Assembly (NCBI GenBank): GCA_003485765.1
Contig: DNHS01000010.1
Span: 9,295-63,734 of the forward strand
Reading direction: 5' to 3'
DNA length: 54,440 bases
Origin: Candidatus Omnitrophota bacterium
Lineage (GTDB): Bacteria; Omnitrophota; Gorgyraeia; Gorgyraeales; Gorgyraeaceae
Of this stretch, positions 14,626 through 23,376 are shown one piece after another. The translations under genes were made by a program, and so were the position numbers. Within the stretch, counting starts at the first letter, position 1. Each line of letters begins with the position of its first letter. The notes under the pieces are model-generated. The model was not told the origin of the DNA, did no database searches, and saw nothing but the letters and a program-made list of their open reading frames with translations.

Positions 14626-15771
14626 TTACTTCGGTATAACGAAAATAAACCTGGAACCTTTTCCGCTTTCACTCTCCACTCTTATGCGGCCTTTGTGTAG
14701 AACTATGATATCTTTTGCTATTGGAAGGCCCAGCCCAGTTCCTTCTTTTTTTTCAGCAACCACCCTTACGAATTTATCAAAAATCTTGTCCACCTGATCC
14801 AAAGGTATGCCAGGCCCTGTATCTTGTATCTCGACTTGCGCCTCTTTCTGCAGATCAATTATTCTAACAACCACATTGCCTTTATCGGTAAATTTAATGG
14901 CATTACCCATGAGATTTATAAAAACCTGGGTCAATTTATCCTTGTCAGCGTTCACAGTCACTGCCTTGTTAGGAAATTCCTTTATAAGGCCTATCTTTTT
15001 ACTGCCAGCCAATGTTTCAAATGTCTTTACAGTCTCGCCAGCCAGCGTAACTATATCCAGGCTTTCTTTGTTAAGCTCCATTTTACCTGATTCTATCTTA
15101 GAAAGATCCAACAGGTCATTAATCAGCCTGGAAAGCCTGTTTATAACCCTGAAAATATCTCCCAATATCTCTTTCTGCTGCGGCTGAACCTCTCCTGCGA
15201 AACCTTTGTCAATATTATCCAGATTGCCCTTTATTATGGTAAGGGGCGTCCTTAATTCATGCACTACATTTGCCACGAAATCTGATTTCATTTTGTCCAG
15301 TTCCATAAGCTTGGCATTTGTCTTTTCAAGTTCTTCCTTTTTCAGCGCAATCTCTTTCTGCAAATTTTCCCGTTCTAACTTTGCCCTGAATTCAGCTATT
15401 GTTTTTCTTATCATTAACGGTATTGAATCTTCATACCCGTCTCTCTTTGGCAGATAATCAAATGCGCCTTCTTTTATAAGCGTAACTGCCACCTGCTCAT
15501 CCCCCTGGCCCGTAATCATAACAATAGGCATTTCTATATTTTTAGCCTTTATCTCTTTTAATGTCTCGAGCCCGCTTTTCTTGGGAAGGTTATAGTCTAA
15601 CAGCGTGATATCAAAAGAGTTATTTTGTAAAGCTAAAAGAGCATCTTCCCCTGACACAACATGAGTGATATCGTACTCAAACGCATCGTCTCTCTGAAGC
15701 CTCTTTTTAGAAATAAGCGCGTCAGTCGGGTTGTCCTCTACCATTAATACCTTTAATTTTTCTTTAGCCAT
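14626..15771 (-). CDS. Response regulator-histidine kinase hybrid
   Basis: The receiver domain comes first (residues ~5-125: VEDNPTD acidic pocket, phospho-acceptor Asp in LLDYNLPKKSG, Lys in YLPKRDG). A coiled-coil linker follows (~135-160), then HisKA with FVANVVHELRTPLT (His ~172) and a HATPase domain with INLMGNAIKF, QDTGPGIP and GTGLGLPIA. There is no membrane segment, so it is a cytoplasmic kinase that may receive phosphate on its N-terminal receiver. It begins 8 bases after the membrane histidine kinase and is very likely its partner in a phosphorelay. The output regulator is not encoded next to them. Confidence 0.88.
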   Translation of the reverse strand: MAKEKLKVLMVEDNPTDALISKKRLQRDDAFEYDITHVVSGEDALLALQNNSFDITLLDYNLPKKSGLETLKEIKAKNIEMPIVMITGQGDEQVAVTLIKEGAFDYLPKRDGYEDSIPLMIRKTIAEFRAKLERENLQKEIALKKEELEKTNAKLMELDKMKSDFVANVVHELRTPLTIIKGNLDNIDKGFAGEVQPQQKEILGDIFRVINRLSRLINDLLDLSKIESGKMELNKESLDIVTLAGETVKTFETLAGSKKIGLIKEFPNKAVTVNADKDKLTQVFINLMGNAIKFTDKGNVVVRIIDLQKEAQVEIQDTGPGIPLDQVDKIFDKFVRVVAEKKEGTGLGLPIAKDIIVLHKGRIRVESESGKGSRFIFVIPK

Positions 15772-15779
15772 AGTTTAAC

Positions 15780-18449
15780 CTATCCAACTTTTGGTAAACT
15801 AAAATAAAAAACGCTTCCTTTGCCAACCTCTGATTCCACCCAGATCTTGCCGCCGTGGTTTTCCACGATCTTCTTTACAATAGTCAGCCCTGCGCCCGTC
15901 CCCTCGTATTCGCCCTTGGCGTGCAGCCTCTGGAATATTTGAAATATCTTATCATAATACTGCTTCTCTATGCCTATGCCATTATCCTTCACATAAAATT
16001 CATATAAATCTTTTTTATCAGACCATCCTATTTCAATAACAGGCCTTATATCCTTTTTAGTGTATTTAATAGCATTTGAAACAAGGTTTGAAAAAACCTC
16101 TGAAATCCTTATCTTATCGCATGTGACTTTTGGAAAATCCGGTTTGACGTTAAGGTCCACTTTTCTTTCCTCGAGCGCATATACTAGATTCTTTTTAACA
16201 TCTGAAAGCAGTTCATTAAGATCAATGTTTGGCTCTATATTTTTTTGCCTGCCTATGCGCGATAGATTCAGAAGATCTTCTATGAGCCGCGTCATCCTGG
16301 CGCTCGAATCAGATATTGTCTTCAGGTATTCTTTGCCTTCATTATCCAGCTTGCCTGAATAATCTTCTATAAGAAGCTTAGCAAATGCCTTTACCCCCCT
16401 TAAAGGCTCTTTTAAATCATGGGATACTATATACGTAAAATCGTCCAACTCTTTATTTGTCCTTCCAAGCGCATCATTTGCCTCAGCCAGCTGAGCAGTT
16501 CTCTCAGTAACTTTATTCTCCAGGTTTGTATAAAGGCCTTTCAATTCTCCTGCCATCCTATTAAACCCTTCTGCCAACTCTTCTATCTCATCGCCTGTTT
16601 TTATATTAAGCCTATAATCAAGATTGCCATGGCCTATTAATTCAGCTCCGTTATGCAGTTCCTGTATAGGGCTTGTTATAGATTTTGTAGTATAGAAAAC
16701 TACAAACCCCGCTATAAAAGCAACAGCCGCCATTATAAGGAATATCAGAGTATTTATAGTGGCTATTTTATTCCTGATATCTATTTTATTTTTCTCTATC
16801 TGTTTTAACTCATTATCAAGTTCCTTCTGTAAATTTGATTTTAACTCATCCTCCAATTTTATAAGATTCCATCCTCTTCCCTTTATAATCTTATCGTGGT
16901 TGTTTATAACATTGAGTATTGAAGAATTGAATTTGTCCAGGCCTGATTCTATATCATTTATCAACTCAATATCTTTATCCGATGCCGCTAAATTTCTATA
17001 AGCGTTAACATATTTTTTCATATTAAAATATAACTCTGAATAAAGGTCCTTATGTATCTTCTCCTGATTGAAAAGATAATTTACAACCAGTCTTTCTGCG
17101 TCAGACACACTAGAATTAAGCCTGGATAGGGTCCATCTCGCAGAAACCAGTTTACTGAAAACCTCCTCTTCGGCCCCTTTGGCTTCTTTTATCAAGGAAT
17201 CATTTCTCTTAGACAATTCTCCTATCTTTTTCTGCAAATCTGATTTCATTAGCTCTATATCTTTATAACCTTTTTCCCTGCTATTGAATATGCCCATGTC
17301 AGAATTTATATTTTCTACAATCCCCTTATCCGCCTTCACAATTGCTTCTAAAAATTTATCCCTGGCCCTCAGCCTTGCATGCACCTCATAATCCTTAAGC
17401 TCCCTTTCAATAACCTCCCTCAATGCATAATATGAATTTTTATACACATCGTCTCCTGTAAGAATATATTTGCCGCTCAATCTCCAGGACTGAGCAACAT
17501 CCTTTTCTATCTTGGAAATATTGTGGACCGCAGGGATATCCTCTGTAAGGGTATTGCCTATCCCAAGATTGGAAGAAATCCTGGCCTTTCTAAAGCTGAT
17601 TGTTTTATCCAGGGTATTCATGATCTCTTTTTCTTTTGTAAATAGAGCTTCCAGATGAGCCCTTGCATCCTTCTTAAGCTCCACAATAGATTGCGCCTGA
17701 GACCTTATATCTCCTGATAAATCTAGAAGTTCTGAGGCTATAGAACGCTCCTTTTCAGAAAGCGAATATCCGTGATAATTCTTATAATCCTTTATATACT
17801 TATCAAGATCCGGGAATTCGTCCATAAATAATGCGGGGCTTTCTATTTTGCCGCTAAGCGCATACTGCATAAGGCTGTCCAGAATACCTGAGATCTTTGA
17901 TTTTGCGTCTATAATAAGCTGGGACGCAGGAATATACTGGGCATTTACGAGAAGCAGGTCTTTCTCTGAAAGCATTTTATTCTCTTCAAAATCAAAAAGC
18001 TTATAAAGATTACTCTTATATTTTATTTCTAGCTTTGCCGCATCTTTAATTAAACTCTTTGATTTTAAGGTATTCTTGAATACTGCCTCGGAAATATTAT
18101 TTATATCCTCTGCCAGCTCTTTTATCTTTTCAAAAAGCGCTTTTTCCTCATCCAGGACAATAAAATTCTTAAGAGTTGATATATTATCCTGCATATCTTT
18201 ATATGAACGCTCGTAATTTATCTTGAAGTTCTCATTCGTAGTTATGAGGAAGTTATTTAATTCTGAGAGGCTGGCTTCCATTGAAATGGCTATCTGGTAT
18301 GTTATTCTAGAGGCAGGGAGTTCTTTTGAAAAAACCTGATCCAGCCCCTTATATATGTGCCTGAGGCTGTAAATAGAAAGCGCTCCTAAAAGTATTACAA
18401 GAAGAAACGTTATAAAAAAACTCAGGCCTATCTTTCTGCTTATGCGCAT
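15780..18449 (-). CDS. Membrane sensor histidine kinase, large sensor domain
   Basis: An 889-residue kinase. TM1 is at ~10-30 (GLSFFITFLLVILLGALSIY). A long helical extracytoplasmic region (~31-560) without a recognised ligand domain is rich in heptad-like stretches. TM2 is at ~563-590, HAMP at ~590-640, a coiled coil at ~640-670, HisKA with FTYIVSHDLKEPLRG (His ~676) and HATPase with LVSNAIKY, DNGIGIE and GTGAGLTIV. The helical sensor resembles four-helix-bundle MCP-like sensors. The ATG at 18449 has no Shine-Dalgarno and lies 6 bases after the -10 box: a leaderless transcript is predicted. The first ~20 codons and promoter are duplicated at 19.5 kb. Confidence 0.88.
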   Translation of the reverse strand: MRISRKIGLSFFITFLLVILLGALSIYSLRHIYKGLDQVFSKELPASRITYQIAISMEASLSELNNFLITTNENFKINYERSYKDMQDNISTLKNFIVLDEEKALFEKIKELAEDINNISEAVFKNTLKSKSLIKDAAKLEIKYKSNLYKLFDFEENKMLSEKDLLLVNAQYIPASQLIIDAKSKISGILDSLMQYALSGKIESPALFMDEFPDLDKYIKDYKNYHGYSLSEKERSIASELLDLSGDIRSQAQSIVELKKDARAHLEALFTKEKEIMNTLDKTISFRKARISSNLGIGNTLTEDIPAVHNISKIEKDVAQSWRLSGKYILTGDDVYKNSYYALREVIERELKDYEVHARLRARDKFLEAIVKADKGIVENINSDMGIFNSREKGYKDIELMKSDLQKKIGELSKRNDSLIKEAKGAEEEVFSKLVSARWTLSRLNSSVSDAERLVVNYLFNQEKIHKDLYSELYFNMKKYVNAYRNLAASDKDIELINDIESGLDKFNSSILNVINNHDKIIKGRGWNLIKLEDELKSNLQKELDNELKQIEKNKIDIRNKIATINTLIFLIMAAVAFIAGFVVFYTTKSITSPIQELHNGAELIGHGNLDYRLNIKTGDEIEELAEGFNRMAGELKGLYTNLENKVTERTAQLAEANDALGRTNKELDDFTYIVSHDLKEPLRGVKAFAKLLIEDYSGKLDNEGKEYLKTISDSSARMTRLIEDLLNLSRIGRQKNIEPNIDLNELLSDVKKNLVYALEERKVDLNVKPDFPKVTCDKIRISEVFSNLVSNAIKYTKKDIRPVIEIGWSDKKDLYEFYVKDNGIGIEKQYYDKIFQIFQRLHAKGEYEGTGAGLTIVKKIVENHGGKIWVESEVGKGSVFYFSLPKVG

Positions 18450-18499
18450 GGATAGATTGTATCATATTAAATATTGCACTTCAAGAATTGAATCAATTT
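18384..18499. repeat. 115-bp direct repeat, copy 1 (kinase 5' end)
   Basis: This segment covers the promoter and first ~20 codons of the histidine kinase and recurs exactly 1100 bases away (19484-19599) in the same orientation with only scattered substitutions. The pair brackets the only plus-strand gene in the window. Confidence 0.85.
18456..18484 (-). promoter_or_regulatory. Promoter of the histidine kinase, leaderless
   Basis: Minus strand: TTGAAG (18484-18479), 17 bases, TACAAT (18461-18456). Only CTATCC separates the -10 box from ATG 18449, so the predicted first base is the A of the start codon. Both boxes are unchanged in the duplicated copy at 19556-19584, which supports their importance. 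Confidence 0.65.
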
Positions 18500-18513
18500 T
18501 TGTAAATTTTCGT

Positions 18514-18542
18514 TTGTGGTTTTTTGTTTTGAGGGGTATAAT
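18514..18542 (+). promoter_or_regulatory. Promoter of the plus-strand methyltransferase
   Basis: TTGTGG (18514-18519), 17 bases, TATAAT (18537-18542). The predicted start near 18549 leaves a leader of about 50 bases to the TTG start at 18600. Confidence 0.55.
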
Positions 18543-18599
18543 TGACCTAATATGAAATTTCGTTTAAATTAACATAACGGATTGGCGAGGTTTTTTAAA

Positions 18600-19418
18600 T
18601 TGAAAATAATAAGAAAAGCAATTGATTTCTTTTGGATTCCGTTCAACCAAAGAGCTATAAATAACAAAAATACTTATGAATCCGCAGACATCATTGCTAG
18701 TTTTAGTGTTGTAGACGATTTATTCCTTCCTGAATCTACGATACTGGATATGCTTAGAGATAAATTAGCTCGAATGAAAATGCTAGATATAGGTGTTGGT
18801 GGTGGAAGGACAACGCGTAATTTTGCGCCATTAGTTAAAGAATATTTTGGCATAGATTACTCAAAAGGCATGATAGATCTATGCAGAAAAAAATTTCTAG
18901 AACTGTCCGGAAAGTTCTTTTTTGAAGTTTGCGATGTTAGAAATTTGGGCATCTTTAAAGATAAGTATTTTGACTTTATACTTTTTAGTTTCAATGGCCT
19001 CGACTGTATTTCCCATGAAGACAGGCTGGTTGCTTTAAAAGAAATAAAGCGTGTGTGCAGTGATGGCGCGTTTTTTTTCTTTTCTTCGCACAATCTTTTA
19101 TCCTTATGTAATCCGCTTAATTTTAAGGCCTGTTTTAAATTGCATGATCTTTTGTACAAAATTCGTAACAATATACTTATCAGGGTAGTTAATAAAGATT
19201 ATCGAAGATTGACAAATCTTAAATATGCGATCATCAATGACGGAGCTCATAATTTTCGTTTAAGACTTTATTACATAAAGCCAGAAGAACAAATAAGACA
19301 ATTGGAAAATCTGGGTTTTAACAATATCGGCATCTATTCGATTTTTGATGGAAAGAAAGTGGATAAAGATTTAGATAAGTTGACTGACGCCTGGCTTTAT
19401 TACTTATGCCAAGCCTAA
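18600..19418 (+). CDS. SAM-dependent class I methyltransferase
   Basis: Rossmann-fold methyltransferase of about 270 residues. Motif I is MLDIGVGGGRTTRNF, motif II FGIDYSKGMIDLCR, motif III CDVRNLGIFKDKYFDFILF, and the post-motif helix EIKRVCSDGAFFFFSSH. The acceptor is unknown; such genes often modify sugars or lipids in polysaccharide loci. It is the only gene on the plus strand, has its own promoter and no ATG start. TTG 18600 is preferred because GGCGAGG lies 9 bases upstream; TTG 18582 is the alternative (278 residues). It is bracketed by the 115-bp direct repeats, which suggests it arrived by insertion. Confidence 0.8.
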   Translation: MKIIRKAIDFFWIPFNQRAINNKNTYESADIIASFSVVDDLFLPESTILDMLRDKLARMKMLDIGVGGGRTTRNFAPLVKEYFGIDYSKGMIDLCRKKFLELSGKFFFEVCDVRNLGIFKDKYFDFILFSFNGLDCISHEDRLVALKEIKRVCSDGAFFFFSSHNLLSLCNPLNFKACFKLHDLLYKIRNNILIRVVNKDYRRLTNLKYAIINDGAHNFRLRLYYIKPEEQIRQLENLGFNNIGIYSIFDGKKVDKDLDKLTDAWLYYLCQA

Positions 19419-19444
19419 GGATTCCTGTGATAGGAAGAAAAGAG

Positions 19445-19549
19445 TTATGGGAACATGCCCCTTTCTGACACGTCCCCCTTATCCCCTAAGAGTACTACTA
19501 GAAGGAATGTTATAAAAAAACTCAGACCTATCTTTTTGCTTATGCGCAT
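19445..19549 (-). pseudogene. Truncated copy of histidine kinase start
   Basis: From ATG 19549 the frame reads MRISKKIGLSFFITFLLVVL, matching the N-terminus of the kinase at 18449. It then diverges into a GGGGACGTGTCAG-type repeat and stops after 34 codons. The kinase promoter is retained upstream (19556-19584), so short transcripts running antisense to the methyltransferase are possible. It is a remnant, not a functional kinase. Confidence 0.75.
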
Positions 19550-19598
19550 GGATAAATTGTATCACATTAAATATTGCGCTTCAAGAATTGAATAAATG
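19484..19598. repeat. 115-bp direct repeat, copy 2
   Basis: Second copy of the kinase promoter and start region, offset by exactly 1100 bases from copy 1. Left of it lies GGAACATGCCCCTTTCTGAC and CGTCCCCCTTATC, related to a stretch between the two SGNH genes (22200-22235), so this boundary coincides with a dispersed GC-rich repeat. Confidence 0.85.
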
Positions 19599-19599
19599 T

Positions 19600-21060
19600 T
19601 TATAGCGGCGGGGGGTTTTTAATTTTATAAACTTTAAAATCTGGGTTAGAATATGTTTCTTCGAAGTTATTTCTATATTTTTCTACAAAAGGGCGAAGAA
19701 ACTTGCGATCGTCTTCAAACGGCTCTCCTGCAATAATATAAGATACATGGATTTCTTTAAAGTATTTCCATAGTTCTTTGTAATCCCATGCGCAATGATA
19801 AACTGATGCATTTCTGTCCGTATAGAGGGCTAATGCCCTTGGTTTTTGAAATATAAAAATATCGTTCTTTTGAGTATTCTTTCTTATATAATCAAAAAGT
19901 TCCTTGGTTTCTTTTTTGCCAATCCCTTCTCTTATATAGCCATAATCTAATGTTGTGTATCTCCCAATATAGGAAATAAAAATAATTGCCATGGTTATTG
20001 TAAAAATAAGCTTTTGCGCGCCTTTTTGATTAATAAAAAAACTGTTCTCAATACCTATAAAAGCATAGAATATATAGAGCGGTATAATAGGTATCAGAAA
20101 TCTGGCCCCTTGGTTTGCAGGCCAGATAAGAACAGATATCAAATATAATGCTGGGAATATCTCAAAAATTGTTATTCTGCGTTTGATTCTCGCTATATAT
20201 CCAATGAAGCTGAATATAGAAAATATTATAGAGAAAATGCCTTCGAATATCTTGCTGTACCCGTTATCCCAGATATTTGACAACGCCCTGGCATATAGAA
20301 ACAAGTTGCGAAGAATAATCTTAAATTCAACTGCAAATTGGTCACGATAACTAATGTCAGTATATAAGAAAACTGACTGTAGTATAATAAAAATAAAAAA
20401 TATTAAAGTCGTTATAATAAAAAATAGAGATACTTTTTTAAATTTTATTATGTCATAAATAAAAAGGCTTGGTATCAACAAGAATCCTATATTCCTGGTT
20501 CCATAAGCAAGATAGACAAGAAAACCTGCAAGAATTGAATATATAATACTAAACATTCGTAATTTGTCAGTTTCATATGCTCTAATGATAATTAAAAAAC
20601 TGCTATATAAGAAAAAAAGAAAAGGCACATCAGACTTTATATTATCCTTGAAATTCCAAAAGAAAGGACTAAAACCAATAATCACAAGCATAATTGCAAG
20701 AGATAAAAATGAAAGTTCTTTTTTGAAAATCAAATAAAGCACTAATAAAAACAGCAGAAATATCAGCGCATTCTCTATTTTCATAGGGGTTAGATCAAGC
20801 CCGTAGTATTTATATAGCGGGGCTAATAAAAAAGGAAAGACGGGCGGATATACCCTGGGCCCAAGACTTGGGTAAAAAGGGTTATAAATGTATCTGGTAG
20901 TTTTATAGTCAATGCCTTTGGTTATGTTTTTGGCATGGTTAATATAAGCGCTAAAATCATCTCCCCAATCATGCCCTTCCCTCATAGTAGAAAGATAAAA
21001 TACACCGACTACTGTAATAATAGTAATGATAATTAAATTTTTAACCTTATCTGATACCAT
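19600..21060 (-). CDS. GT-C membrane glycosyltransferase (PMT/ArnT-like)
   Basis: A 486-residue polytopic protein with about ten hydrophobic helices and a short soluble C-terminus. The first external loop has DWGDDFSAYINHAKNI (near residue 31) with the paired Asp residues typical of GT39/GT83-like enzymes that use polyprenyl-phosphate sugars. The C-terminal part (FIFQKPRALALYTDRNAS) matches the usual pattern of these families. It overlaps the SGNH gene upstream by 14 bases and is the last gene of the polysaccharide locus on this strand. It may decorate the polymer or a lipid in the periplasm; donor and acceptor are unknown. Confidence 0.75.
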   Translation of the reverse strand: MVSDKVKNLIIITIITVVGVFYLSTMREGHDWGDDFSAYINHAKNITKGIDYKTTRYIYNPFYPSLGPRVYPPVFPFLLAPLYKYYGLDLTPMKIENALIFLLFLLVLYLIFKKELSFLSLAIMLVIIGFSPFFWNFKDNIKSDVPFLFFLYSSFLIIIRAYETDKLRMFSIIYSILAGFLVYLAYGTRNIGFLLIPSLFIYDIIKFKKVSLFFIITTLIFFIFIILQSVFLYTDISYRDQFAVEFKIILRNLFLYARALSNIWDNGYSKIFEGIFSIIFSIFSFIGYIARIKRRITIFEIFPALYLISVLIWPANQGARFLIPIIPLYIFYAFIGIENSFFINQKGAQKLIFTITMAIIFISYIGRYTTLDYGYIREGIGKKETKELFDYIRKNTQKNDIFIFQKPRALALYTDRNASVYHCAWDYKELWKYFKEIHVSYIIAGEPFEDDRKFLRPFVEKYRNNFEETYSNPDFKVYKIKNPPPL

Positions 21061-22186
21061 AAGAACACCACCTATGATCTAATAAAAATTTCACAACAGC
21101 GCTGCCTGCCAGAAAATGCCATCTTTCATTCCAATGTTTATCATATTTAAAATTAAACTGCTTCTTGTTATTTTTATAATCTGCGATAAAAATATCGTTA
21201 AGATCTATGAATGGTATTGATAATTTTTCTGCTGTATCATAAGCGATCATATTTAACGCATATAACTTTTCTTTTTTTGGGTCATTTCCTTTATAAATTG
21301 TCTCTCTATCTCCATCCATGACTAAAAGAAACTTAGTATCTAGTCCTAATGTTTCTTTGTACTTAGAAAAAATGTTATAACAAAGGCCTCTTATATTATC
21401 TAAATTTGCCGTCATTTCATCTATGTCTACGCTCATCTTAAAGTTTTTGTTATTAAATATACCTCTTAAAACATAAATGGACCGGTTTATTTCTAAATTA
21501 TATAAAATATATCTGGCAATACTACTGTGCTTTAATGCCCTTCTTACAGGATTAGGCACATACGCATTTAGCCTTGGTTTTACTTCTCTCCAGAATCCAT
21601 CTTTTTTAGTAAATTTCAAAAAATCTCCAGGTTCCACCCCGAAACCCTTTATTGACTCAACAAAATTATTATGGGAAATGCTTATAATAATTACATCAGG
21701 ATTGTATTTCTTTTTAACATAACGCATCATTTGAAGATACTGGCTTAATGGCGCGCCATAAAAACCAAACCTATACACATCTACCTTGTCTCCTATTTCT
21801 TTATTTATAACACTTTCCAGAACCTCTGCAAACGACTTGTCTACATCTACATGCAGAGCCTCCACATGATAATCACCTATCACAGCTATCCTTATCTTAT
21901 CCGATTTCTGCTCAATATATTCTTTATTAGAATTCCATCCTTCTTTATTAATATTATAATGCGCCTTGATTTCGCCTTTACGATACACCCCTTTATCATA
22001 CATGCCATGAATATATGCACGTCTAACAACGTCCTCAGGAGAGGTTATGACAGATCTATAAGGCATGTCAGAAGCAGGCAATATAATCCTGAATACCACA
22101 AACTCAAAAAATAAAACAAATATAATAATTGATGGAATTGTAACGGAAAAGAAATTTTTAGTAAAATATGGGATTTTTTTAAACAT
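21047..22186 (-). CDS. SGNH-like membrane protein, catalytic Ser replaced
   Basis: N-terminal helix (residues ~12-34) and an SGNH/GDSL-type domain. Blocks seen: I at IAVIGDYHVEA (residue 106 is Tyr where the neighbour has Ser), III-like SISHNNFVES near 175, and V-like YDKHWNERWH near 353. With Ser replaced in the GDS motif it should not be an active esterase or acetyltransferase of the usual mechanism. It is a tandem copy of the next gene at a fixed 1190-base offset; the C-terminal third is almost identical at DNA level while the middle has diverged. It might be a decoy, a subunit partner, or a gene on the way to loss; the frame is intact. Confidence 0.72.
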   Translation of the reverse strand: MFKKIPYFTKNFFSVTIPSIIIFVLFFEFVVFRIILPASDMPYRSVITSPEDVVRRAYIHGMYDKGVYRKGEIKAHYNINKEGWNSNKEYIEQKSDKIRIAVIGDYHVEALHVDVDKSFAEVLESVINKEIGDKVDVYRFGFYGAPLSQYLQMMRYVKKKYNPDVIIISISHNNFVESIKGFGVEPGDFLKFTKKDGFWREVKPRLNAYVPNPVRRALKHSSIARYILYNLEINRSIYVLRGIFNNKNFKMSVDIDEMTANLDNIRGLCYNIFSKYKETLGLDTKFLLVMDGDRETIYKGNDPKKEKLYALNMIAYDTAEKLSIPFIDLNDIFIADYKNNKKQFNFKYDKHWNERWHFLAGSAVVKFLLDHRWCSYGIR

Positions 22187-22224
22187 GATTAGGAACTTTA
22201 TGGGGGCGTGTCCCTTTCTGCCCC

Positions 22225-23376
22225 TTATCGTTCGCCTCCCTTATCGTCATAAGAACACCACCCATGATCTAATAAAAATTTTGCAACAGCGCTGCCTGCC
22301 AGAAAATGCCCTCTTTCATTCCAATGTTTATCATATTTAAAATTAAACTGCTTCTTGTTATTTTTATAATCTGCGATAAAAATATCGTTAAGATCTATGA
22401 ATGGTATTGATAATTTTTCTGCTGTATCATAAGCGATCATATTTAACGCATATAACTTTTCTTTTTTTGGGTCATTTCCTTTATAAATTGTCTCTCTATC
22501 TCCATCCATGACTAAAAGAAACTTAGTATCTAGTCCTAATGTTTCTTTGTACTTAGAAAAAATGTTATAACAAAGGTCTCTTATATTATCTAAATTTGCC
22601 GTTATCCCATCTATGTCTACATTCATCTTGAAATCCCTGCCTTTAAATTTACTGCTTAAAAAATAAAGGGACTCCCTTATATTTAAATTATAGTGAAGAT
22701 ACCTAAAAATACTACTGTGCTTTAATGCCATTTTCACATGATTAGGTACATACGCATACGGTTTTGGTTCTACTTCTACCCATAATCCATCTTTTTTAGT
22801 AAATTTCAAAAAATCTCCACGCTCCTCTCCGAAACCCTTTATTGACTCAATAAAATCATTATGGACAATGATTATAATAATTGCATCCGGATTGTATTTC
22901 TTTTTAACATAACGCATCATTTGAAAATACTGGCTTAAAGGTGCGCCACCAAAACCAAACCTATAAACCTCTACCTTGTTTCCTATTTCTTTAATAGCAG
23001 CAGCTTCCAAAACCTCCGCAAGAGATTTGTCTGCATCTACGTTTAAAGCCTCCACATAAGAATCACCTATCACAGCTATCCTTATCTTGTCCGATTTCTG
23101 CTCAATATATTCTTTATTAGAATTCCATCCTTCTTTATTAATATTATAGCGCGCCTTGATTTCGCCTTTACGATACACCCCTTTATCATACATGCCATGA
23201 ATATATGCAAACCTAGCAACGTCCTCAGAAGAGGTTATGACAGATCTATAAGGCATGTCAGAAGCAGGCAACATAGTCCTGAATACCACAAACTCAAAAA
23301 ATAAAACAAATATAATAATTGATGGAATTGTTACCAAAAAGAAATTTTTGGCAAAATAGTATATTTTTTTAAGCAT
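22225..23376 (-). CDS. SGNH/AlgJ-like membrane hydrolase or O-acetyltransferase
   Basis: A 383-residue protein: one N-terminal membrane helix (~12-34) and an SGNH domain. IAVIGDSYVEA gives the nucleophile Ser106, HNDFIES near 175 supplies a block III-like Asn, and YDKHWNERGH near 353 gives the Asp-x-His pair. Similar membrane-anchored SGNH proteins (AlgJ/AlgX-like, DHHW type) add or remove O-acetyl groups on exported polysaccharides, which fits this locus. Its start overlaps the GT4 gene stop by 8 bases. It is the presumably active member of the tandem pair. Confidence 0.75.
   Translation of the reverse strand: MLKKIYYFAKNFFLVTIPSIIIFVLFFEFVVFRTMLPASDMPYRSVITSSEDVARFAYIHGMYDKGVYRKGEIKARYNINKEGWNSNKEYIEQKSDKIRIAVIGDSYVEALNVDADKSLAEVLEAAAIKEIGNKVEVYRFGFGGAPLSQYFQMMRYVKKKYNPDAIIIIIVHNDFIESIKGFGEERGDFLKFTKKDGLWVEVEPKPYAYVPNHVKMALKHSSIFRYLHYNLNIRESLYFLSSKFKGRDFKMNVDIDGITANLDNIRDLCYNIFSKYKETLGLDTKFLLVMDGDRETIYKGNDPKKEKLYALNMIAYDTAEKLSIPFIDLNDIFIADYKNNKKQFNFKYDKHWNERGHFLAGSAVAKFLLDHGWCSYDDKGGER

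Larger units (their letters stand above)
21047..23376. repeat. 1190-bp tandem gene duplication
   Basis: The two SGNH genes align over their whole length with a constant 1190-base offset. Bases 21121-21410 and 22311-22600 are nearly identical, while the central part (21430-21600 versus 22620-22790) is much more diverged. That mosaic suggests gene conversion after duplication, or selection confined to the ends. Confidence 0.85.

Noticed and set aside
19440..19500. Insertion-sequence end beside the truncated kinase copy
   Set aside because: GC-rich GGGACGTGTC-like sequence is present, but there is no transposase and no clear terminal inverted repeat pair bounding the methyltransferase.
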